Shown one piece after another: positions 57,047-64,000 of a DNA stretch of 64,000 bases. Below the pieces are notes generated by a model. The model searched no databases. It had not been told where the DNA came from and saw only the letters and a list, made by a program, of their open reading frames with translations. Position 1 is the first letter of the stretch, and every line of letters starts with the position of its first letter. Where the stretch lies: the NCBI GenBank assembly GCA_002682825.1, contig NOKP01000003.1, positions 2,666,001 through 2,730,000 of the forward strand, read 5' to 3'. The translations under genes and the position numbers were made by a program. This DNA is from Neonectria sp. B-13. Taxonomy: Eukaryota; Ascomycota; Sordariomycetes; Hypocreales; Nectriaceae.

Positions 57047-58709
57047 TTACAACTTGGGTTCCTCCGCAACGTAGTGGAGGTACGCTCCTAGCAGCTTGAT
57101 ACCCTCAATGTAGTTGCGCTTGTCCAACTTCTCGTTGATCGAGTGCGCGCCGTCCGTGGAACTTCCCATGGGCAGCAGCAGCACGTTCTTGCCAGTGGCT
57201 TCCTCGAAGGTCAGCGTGACGGGGATGCTAGGATACGAGTTAGCATACATGCTTATGGCAGTTCACAATCGGATTTGCTAGTTACCTCCCACCCTCTCGA
57301 GTGAAGTCGGGCTCAACGCCCCACACGCGCTGGACGGCCTTGGCCGCGGCGCTGAAGTTCCAATGCTTCGGCGAGGCCACCCACCACTTGCCAGTGTGCT
57401 GGGCGTACACCTTCATAGTGTTCTTGCTCTTCAACTTGGCAAACTGCTCGTTCACGAACTTGTAGACGCATTCGTTGGTGGTGTCAATGTCCATGTCAGG
57501 GACAGTTCTGATAGAGAACTTTCCAATGACCTTGGCAGGGATGACAGTCTTGGCGCCAGGGGCAGAGAAGGCACCCTCGATGCCGTGGAGGGAGAGAGAG
57601 GGGTATCGCCAGCGGGCCATGAGGGTTTGCTTCTTGTCCTCAAAGATGGTTGTCGTGCTACCCAGCGATTCGTGCAGGGTCTCCATGGTGAACGAAATTC
57701 CGTCGTAAAGATCCTCCTCCTCCGCGGTGACGGCAGCAACCTGCTCCATGATACCGGGGATCTGGATCTTTCCATCGGTATCGACCAGCGACCCAAGCAC
57801 CCTGACGAGATCAGTCATGGGCTCCTGAGCAGTACCGCCAAAGACACCACTGTGAAGATCGGCACCGGGGCCGGAGACCTCGACTGAGTAGTAGTTGCAG
57901 CCACGCAGGCCATAGGTTAGGCAAGGCTTCTCGGTGCCCAGCCAGTAGTTGTCTGAGATACAGACGGCCTCGGCATCGGCAAAGAATTTCTTGGCCTCCT
58001 CCTTGATGAGGTCGTCGAGACCCTCGGAGCCGTATTCCTCCATGCCCTCGAAGCACATCAACAGGTTGACGGGGAAGTCAACACCTGCCTTCTGGTGTGC
58101 CTCGATGGCGTTCAGCCAGCCCAGGACAGGACCCTTATCATCGGTGGATCCACGGCCAAACATGCGATCCTTCTCGTCGACGACGAGATCGAAGGGCTCA
58201 GTAGCCCAGCCGTCGCTCTTGTCAGCAGGCTGCACATCGTAGTGGCCGTAGACCAGGATGGTTCGCTTGTTCTTGTCGCTACCGTATCGAGCGAGCACGA
58301 CGGGGGGGAGGTCGAGGTGCTCCTTGCCAGGCTGCTTGCCCAACGGTCGAAGCTCAACCGAGGCGCCTAGGCCCTTCAACTCCTCCCCTAAGAACTCTCC
58401 CATGCGGACGACATCGGGGCGGCGGGCATCTTCGGCAGAGATGGAAGGGATGGCAACGGCCTTTCTCAGACGCTCGATGAAGTCATCGGCAGAGCTGTCG
58501 ACCTGCTTGAAGAAGCCGTCGAGTTGGGGAGCCATCTTTTTTGACTGGTGAGACCGGATCGAGTCTGTGAGATATGATCGAGAGGGAATGGGGAACGACT
58601 GGCTTCGAATACGGGTGAGGCTTGGTGATATAAGTGGCCTTCTGAGAAATGAAGTGTTTGCTCGAGGACAACAGACAGCTGCCCTTTGGAGAAGGAAGGT
58701 GCGGGGCAT
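57047..58709 (-). CDS. DUG1: Cys-Gly metallodipeptidase (Dug1/CNDP2-like, M20 family), 534 or 476 aa
   Basis: Hydrolyses Cys-Gly and related dipeptides in glutathione breakdown. Two exons, 57286-58709 and 57047-57227, joined at AG|C to give [12 protein letters not shown]. Metal-binding and catalytic residues are in place: [11 protein letters not shown] (H156, D158), [10 protein letters not shown] (D190) and FEGMEEYGS (E224, E225), numbered in the long form. [14 protein letters not shown] and [16 protein letters not shown] are further family motifs. Two starts are possible in frame. The ATG at 58535 ([13 protein letters not shown]) gives the usual cytosolic length of 476. The ATG at 58709 adds 58 residues rich in Arg, Ser and Pro and nearly free of acidic residues ([14 protein letters not shown]...), which looks like a mitochondrial presequence. 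I give the long form; both may be made. Confidence 0.92.
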
Positions 58710-59828
58710 TACGCCGGACCTGCTCTATTGGGCTGGCGAGTGAGGCAACACAGCTCTGGTCTCACCTTATGGCGGGGCAACTTGGGCAATCAACGAAACG
58801 GCAGAGCAACACGAGGCAGGCGGCTATCGACGGCAACCAATGAAGCAAACCCGCACGATGATTAGTCAGTGGGATCATGAGCAGTTCGTTTGGCAAGAGC
58901 TGGCAGCTCGGCAGGTCACATGTTTCACCCCTGAAACCTAAGGCATTCATTCATTGTCTCAGAACTGGCTGGCGGAAAAACACTTAATCACGTCTCCGGG
59001 TCCGCCTTCTCCGCCAAGCTACTAAGGCACACCCATGCGGACAGCGCGACAGCCATCTCTAGGATTAGTCACCGGCCTAGAAGCTGCTTTTCCGCCCCTT
59101 GAAAGCTCTTCTCCTCCCCTTCTCCATTCTCCCCCATACATCGTTGCCGCTCCTCCGCCATCGCCAACTCGACACCGCCATCAACGGCAGCTTTTGGCTG
59201 TAATTCTTGCGCTTTTGTTTGCGGCGAACCGTCCTGCTCCCGGGCTAGCTACAGCGACTCGCTATCCGCGCTCTCCGTTCTCCTCGATCGCGAGCGATTT
59301 CCCCGCCCATTAGCGTCACACCGAACGATTGCTTGCAAGCCTCGTACCTTTCGCGCATCGACAGCCTGCTCTTGAAAGAGTGTGCTAAATAGGACGACTA
59401 ACTAACTCCGAGGTTGCGGGTCCAGTGGTTATCAAATCGTGGTGACTGGAAAGTGAGGTGGAGCTTCGGGTTGTCTTTCCTTTTGGCTTTGGCCAGCTGT
59501 ACTCCTTATTCGTTGCGCCCTTTGACCCTATTGCCACTATTGTTCCCTCCAAGTACAATCAGAATTGATTATTTCCGTTCATCTTGAGAGTTGAGAAAGG
59601 CACGCGAGTGCAAGAAGAAAACGAAAGCAAACAAAGAGCCCCCTTTTACAAACACAAAACAAACCATCATTACTTACTTAGTGCTTTGTACGGACGAGTC
59701 GCTGCGACATCATCAAATCCTTATCACCATTGCGGCTTGCGGTGTTCTGATTTTCGACATCATACTACTGCCGCGTCGTTGTGCTGTCCTCGTACCTCGT
59801 AGGAAGCAGTTGGCACACTTCGATCACA
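58710..59828. other. Divergent promoter region between DUG1 and MPE1
   Basis: About 1.1 kb with both promoters and leaders. Short plus-strand frames near 59035-59313 and 59584-59802 lack domains and are left out. Confidence 0.5.
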
Positions 59829-61938
59829 ATGACGTCCTCCGTCTTTTTCAAGTTTAAGTCTCAGAGAGAGCCGACCCGTGTTGAATTCGATGGCACAGGT
59901 ATCTCCGTCTTCGAGCTCAAGCGGGAAATCATCACCAAAAGTGGATTGGGTGACGGTACCGATTTCGACCTATTCATATACACCGACGATAACAGTGAAG
60001 GTAAGACAGCTTGGCAGTTGATGAACCAAAGACTTGCTAACCCTTCCTTAGAATATGACGACGATACAACCATCATTCCCAGATCCACAACAGTAATAGC
60101 TCGGCGGCAACCTGCCCTCAAGTCCGGTGCTGGTCGTGCTGCCCGTTATGTCACAGGAAAGATGCCCGTGACGGCTAAGAATGCTGGGCGTAAGGAACAG
60201 GCAGCGAAAGCGTCTGCTTCAAAAGCCGCGAGCAACAACGCGATCAGTCAAATGAACAACGCCATGACGGAGGAGGAAAAGATGGCGGCCATGTTCGCGG
60301 CACAGACGGAGCAGTGGTCTGCTCAACAAGAGGAGATGTCACAGTAAGTTTCATATTCAGATAAGAGCCCGAGAAATTCCTAACCATGTCCCCAGTCAAA
60401 CACCAGTCTTCAAGGCAGGGCAAAAGAGACCAGCCAATGTCCCGGACCATGACCCCCCAAATGGCTACATCTGCTATCGATGTGGGAACAAGGGCCACTG
60501 GATCCAGTTGTGCCCCACCAACGACGACCCCGAGTTCGACAACCGACCCCGTGTTAAGCGAACTACTGGTATTCCTCGCTCCTTCCTACAGAAGGTGGAC
60601 AAGTCTGTTGTCCTGGCCCAGACTGAGGGAGATGAGTCGAAACGCCCGTCTGGTATCATGGTCAATGCTGAAGGAGACTTCGTCATCGCTGAACCAGACA
60701 AGGCGTCTTGGGAGCAGTTCCAGGCCAAGGCCAAGACTTCTTCTGCCGTCAAGGCACCCTTGGCTGAAGACAAAGTGGTGCAAGAGTTGGGCTTGGTGTG
60801 CTCAATTGACAAGAAGATGTTCATAGAACCAATGAAGACTCCATGCTGTCAGAAGACCTTTTGTAATGATTGCATCACCAATGCTCTCATCGAAAGCGAC
60901 TTCGTCTGCCCTGCTTGCCAGACAGAAGGTGTGCTGATTGATGACCTCCAGTCGGACGAGGAGACATCGAAGAAAATCCAGGAATATCTGAAGGAGAAGG
61001 AAGCCAATAAGACTCCTCCTCCAGCATCACCCAAGGCATCAGCAGAAGGAAGGGCGGATGAGAAGCTAGAAGAGAAGCCAGCCGAATCCTCCGAGGCCAA
61101 AGGTGATGACAAGTCTGAAGGAGATGCAGCAGAGAAGCCGAAGGATTCCCCAGGCAAAGACAGCACCAAATCACCAACATCACAAGCGGCTACCGTGAAG
61201 TCCCCACCAACAGGCCCCAAGAGTCTTATTGCGACTCAAAACGCAGATGAAAGACAAGCAGACGCTACCAAACTCGAAGAGGCGAACTCCAAGAAGCGAC
61301 CCGCTGACGGCATACTCGACAACCCAAGAATCCCCAAAGGCCCGAAGGCAATGCAGAACCAGCAGCCGCAAAACATGATGCCCAACATGATGAACGGCAT
61401 GCCCGGCATGAATATGGGCATGAACAACATGATGTTCAACGGCATGCCGATGATGCCAAACATGATGGGAATGCCCAACATGGGGAACATGAACATGGGC
61501 ATGGGAATGCCTATGATGGGTATGCCTGGCATGATGGGCATGCCCGATTTCCAGGGGATGAATGGGGGATTTGGGGGGATGAACGGGTGGGGCATGGGGA
61601 TGAATGGGAATGGGATGAACGGCAACATGGGAGGTATGAATTCAGCCATGAACGGAGGCATGAACGGAGGCATGAATGGCGGCATGAACGGAGGTATGAA
61701 TGGAGGAGGAATGAGTGGAGGGGGCATGAATCCGGGCATGAATCCGGGCATGAATCCAGGAATGAATCCAGGAATGAATCCAGGCATGACTGGCGGCATG
61801 AACGGCTACCAGAACGCCAACTTCTCACAGGGAGGCAACGGCAACGACGATGACGCATACTTTCGCAAGCCCGTGAACCCCCATCGCCACCAGAACAAGC
61901 AGCGAAGAGTACGACCCAGCGACTACCGCGAGCTGTGA
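59829..61938 (+). CDS. MPE1: mRNA 3'-end processing factor Mpe1 (RBBP6-like), 668 aa
   Basis: Subunit of the cleavage and polyadenylation factor. Three exons: 59829-60000, 60052-60343 and 60396-61938; 669 codons with stop. The N-terminal DWNN ubiquitin-like domain (about 1-78) starts MTSSVFFKFKSQREPTRVEF. A CCHC zinc knuckle CYRCGNKGHWIQLC is at 181-194. A RING/U-box-like finger runs from C290 to C329 (CSIDKKMFIEPMK, then CCQKTFCNDC and CPAC). A charged Lys/Glu/Pro linker follows. From about residue 482 the protein is a Met/Asn/Gly-rich tail with tandem NGGM and NPGM units up to about 625, then ends in a basic segment. Intron 1 is 51 bp, without an in-frame stop; its splice sites (gtaaga...cttag) and the interruption of the DWNN domain support removal. 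Confidence 0.92.
61640..61800 (+). repeat. In-frame tandem repeats in the MPE1 tail
   Basis: Repeated 12-base units encode NGGM (about 61650-61710) and then NPGM (about 61725-61785), each in four to five copies with synonymous variation. The repeats keep frame. Because of them the opposite strand is also open for 187 codons, an artefact. Confidence 0.85.
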
Positions 61939-62532
61939 GCCAAGAGCTGGCCATGACTTGGCGTGATTTTGATTTATCCACAGCGCTTCACTTGCTCTCA
62001 CGGCACATCTTCCCGGGACCGTGCCACGCTTACACGGAAGCCATCTTTCCGCATTCTACAGGGTGCCGCTTTTCAGGATTGGGGTTTGAGGAGTGTGTTG
62101 CTTTTTTTAAACTTGCTGATTCCCGCCAGGCTGGGCGGAGGGGGCGTTGAGGGGAGGAAGGTCCTCCAAGGGTGGTCAGCTGCCATTGTTATTTCTGTAT
62201 CATCTGGGTTTCTGGAATAAAGGGGTTTCTTTAACGGTTTATGGCATCATCGGGAGGTGCAGAATTTCTTGCGACGAAGTCCAAGCGACTCGCATACTAG
62301 TTAAGATTCAAACAGCGAGGCAAATGAAGAACCGATTAGTTATGTGACAAAGTTGGGTATTTTCCTCTCTTGACTTTAAGTGTAATATGTGTCGTAAAAA
62401 TGATCAATCCTCATTATCAACTCCACGCCTCCATGCCTACTCCCTTCCTGTACAGTGAATTTTATTGCATCTTCTGACAGTCCCAAAGCTTGTCTCTCTA
62501 TCGTGTTTATCTCAAAATGTCTCCTTCCTTTC
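61939..62532. other. Convergent intergenic region between MPE1 and GET3
   Basis: Contains the two 3' untranslated regions. An AATAAA at 62216-62221 lies 278 bases past the MPE1 stop. No gene is supported. Confidence 0.5.
62216..62221 (+). terminator. Candidate poly(A) signal for MPE1
   Basis: AATAAA in an AT-rich context, 278 bases downstream of the stop codon. Tentative, because fungal signals are degenerate. Confidence 0.35.
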
Positions 62533-63630
62533 TTACTCCGGGGGCACATAAGGCGTGATGAGCATCTCACTAAAATTCTCGAGCTTCTCCTTGCCGCGGA
62601 CCTCCTCGACCAGCAGGGGCATCTTGACGACGTTGAAGTCCTCGGCATAGAGCTCCTCATACTGGTCGAGGTACTTGCGCTGCATCTTGCGACGGGCACC
62701 GCATTGCTCGCAGCCGTTCGTCTTTTTGGGGAAGAGAAGCTGGTTGACAACGATGGTGTGGGTGTCGATACCGTAGCCGGCGAGCTCCTGGATCATGCGC
62801 TCCGTCTCGTAGAGGCTGAGGAACTCGGCGATGCAGACGCAGACGAAGGTGGTGAGGTCGGCGTCCTTGAACTGGGTGTTGACCTCGGAGATGGTCTCGC
62901 GTAGGGACTCGAGCTTCTCCGTCATCTCGCCGAGGCTCTGGCCGTTGGGCAGGGCGCCGTTGTTGCCGAGGAATCCGTTAAGGAGGGGGCCGTACTGCGA
63001 AGACAACTGGCTGATCTTTGCGAGCGCCTTTTCGAGTACCGAAGGGAACTGGAGGAAGCGGAGGGTGTGGCCAGTGGGGGCAGTGTCGAAGATGATGGTC
63101 TCGTAGGAGAGGGACTTGACCTGTTTGAGGACTTCGGCAAAGGACATGGCCTCGTCGATACCAGGGATCTAAAGCGGTCAAAGTCAGCAACAGCTCAAAG
63201 CAGGGGATTATCCACCCAAGATGAAATAGAGAATAAAACGAACCGCAAAGGCAAGGTCCTGGACCATGCCGCCGAGCCCGCCACCGGCGGCATTGACGTC
63301 ATCGGCCTCGCCCTGACCGGCGAGGAGGTCCTGCATGCTGCCGTTGGGGTCGATCTCCATGGCGCTGAGGTTGTCGAAACCGTTGATAAGGCGGGCCTCC
63401 TTGCCGAACTTCTGGGAGAAGGCGTCGGAGAGGTTGTGGGCGGGGTCGGTGGAGATGAGGAGGACGGAGCGGCGGACGCGGGCGAGCTGGATGGCGAGGG
63501 AGCACGAGGTGGTGGTCTTGCCGACGCCGCCCTTGCCGCCGACGAAGATCCAGCGGAGGCTGCGCTGGTCGAGGAGCGACTGGAGCGAGGGCTCGAGGGC
63601 GTCCTCGGCGGAGATGACGGCGGTGGACAT
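62533..63630 (-). CDS. GET3: Get3/TRC40 ATPase for tail-anchored protein insertion, 340 aa
   Basis: Cytosolic homodimeric ATPase that delivers tail-anchored membrane proteins to the ER; related to bacterial ArsA. Two exons, 63244-63630 and 62533-63168, with a 75-bp intron in phase 0 whose donor (GTTCGT) is slightly unusual; 341 codons with stop. The deviant P-loop [10 protein letters not shown] is at 31-40, switch [13 protein letters not shown] at 60-71, and switch II is [14 protein letters not shown]. The conserved CEQCGARR provides the zinc-binding Cys pair of the dimer interface. Splicing gives [19 protein letters not shown], the canonical sequence. The [17 protein letters not shown] start was chosen over the upstream open frame, which reads as leader. 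Length is typical. Confidence 0.96.
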
Positions 63631-64000
63631 GGTCGTTGTTCGACTAGGTCGGAGGAGGTTGAGGATGGTGAGGCGGAGGAGGAGCGGAGAGGGCGAAAGA
63701 GAGAGGGAGTCGCAGTGCACAGATGGGTTCAGTTGGGGTAGACGAAGAGCGAAGAGATGCGGCAAGATTGGGAGGTTGTCGGTTGGCAGTGAGGTCGTCG
63801 TCTCGAATCCAGCTCGGTATCTTCTAGAAGCTCGCAGTTCTTGGTGGAGTTGGCAAAAAGCGGATATCCACGACGTAGCTTGACTAGCTGGTTGGGCTGG
63901 TTGGAAGTCATTGGAGGGGCACAGGGCGTACCCCTCCACCAAGCAGTCATAAATCCCTGATCACATGCTCATACAGTACAGAAACCATTCTGTTCGCCTA
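63631..64000. other. GET3 leader and promoter
   Basis: The minus-strand frame remains open to 63942, but its Ser/Pro/Leu-rich composition and the absence of GET3 similarity indicate transcribed leader. Nothing else is supported before the edge. Confidence 0.5.

Noticed and set aside
61236..61799. 187-codon minus-strand proline/phenylalanine/methionine-rich frame
   Set aside because: It is antisense to the Met/Asn/Gly repeats of MPE1 and is open only because of their repetitive composition.
63631..63942. N-terminal extension of GET3 in the open frame up to 63942
   Set aside because: Composition is leader-like (CT-rich DNA), and Get3 proteins normally start close to the MSTAV... methionine with total length near 340.

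Overview
This is nuclear DNA from a filamentous ascomycete. Nearly every gene is a conserved eukaryotic housekeeping or signalling gene interrupted by short introns (about 50-75 bp, GT...AG, CTAAC/CTGAC-like branch sites). Codons favour C in third position and the 5' leaders are pyrimidine-rich. Protein content (Ste7-type MAPKK, SNF1, neutral trehalase, BRE4-like transporter) suits Sordariomycetes, probably Hypocreales, but I cannot name the species. I see no bacterial operons, CRISPR, rRNA or tRNA genes, or transposons.

Layout, left to right. A possible 90-residue small protein (208-480, minus) is followed by about 6 kb without a supportable gene. Then come GCP3/Spc98 (6506-9157, minus) divergent from SAGA subunit ADA1/HFI1 (9737-11247, plus); PKA regulatory subunit (14030-15468, plus) with a long leader; splicing factor BCAS2/SPF27 (16093-16785, minus); and an STF2-like hydrophilin (18493-19287, minus) whose ATG is split by an intron. 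After 3.7 kb of gene-free DNA come SPT6 (22949-27373, minus), a Ste7-type MAPKK (29772-31474, plus), a HAD hydrolase (31956-32872, minus) and a BRE4/FUSC-like membrane protein (34477-37758, plus). DPB2 (38049-40441, minus) is divergent from an uncharacterised Gly-rich, probably mitochondrial protein (40764-41577, plus). SNF1 kinase (43204-45513, plus) is convergent with isocitrate lyase (46384-48209, minus). The right part holds neutral trehalase (51373-53768, minus), a Yippee-type protein (55678-56415, minus), DUG1-like dipeptidase (57047-58709, minus), the 3'-end-processing factor MPE1 (59829-61938, plus) and GET3 (62533-63630, minus).

For every spliced gene I joined exons by eye at GT/AG sites, and each joined coding length is an exact multiple of three with no internal stop.

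The genes do not form one pathway. Several do belong to nutrient and stress signalling: PKA-R, a MAPKK, SNF1, and the effectors isocitrate lyase, neutral trehalase and STF2-like hydrophilin. I found no convincing novel multi-gene system. The most useful leads are the split start codon of the STF2 gene, the uncharacterised Gly-rich protein, the small ORF at the left edge, the alternative mitochondrial leader of DUG1, an overlapping uORF before the BRE4-like gene, and a recurring GTACGAAGTAC-type word in the gene-free blocks.
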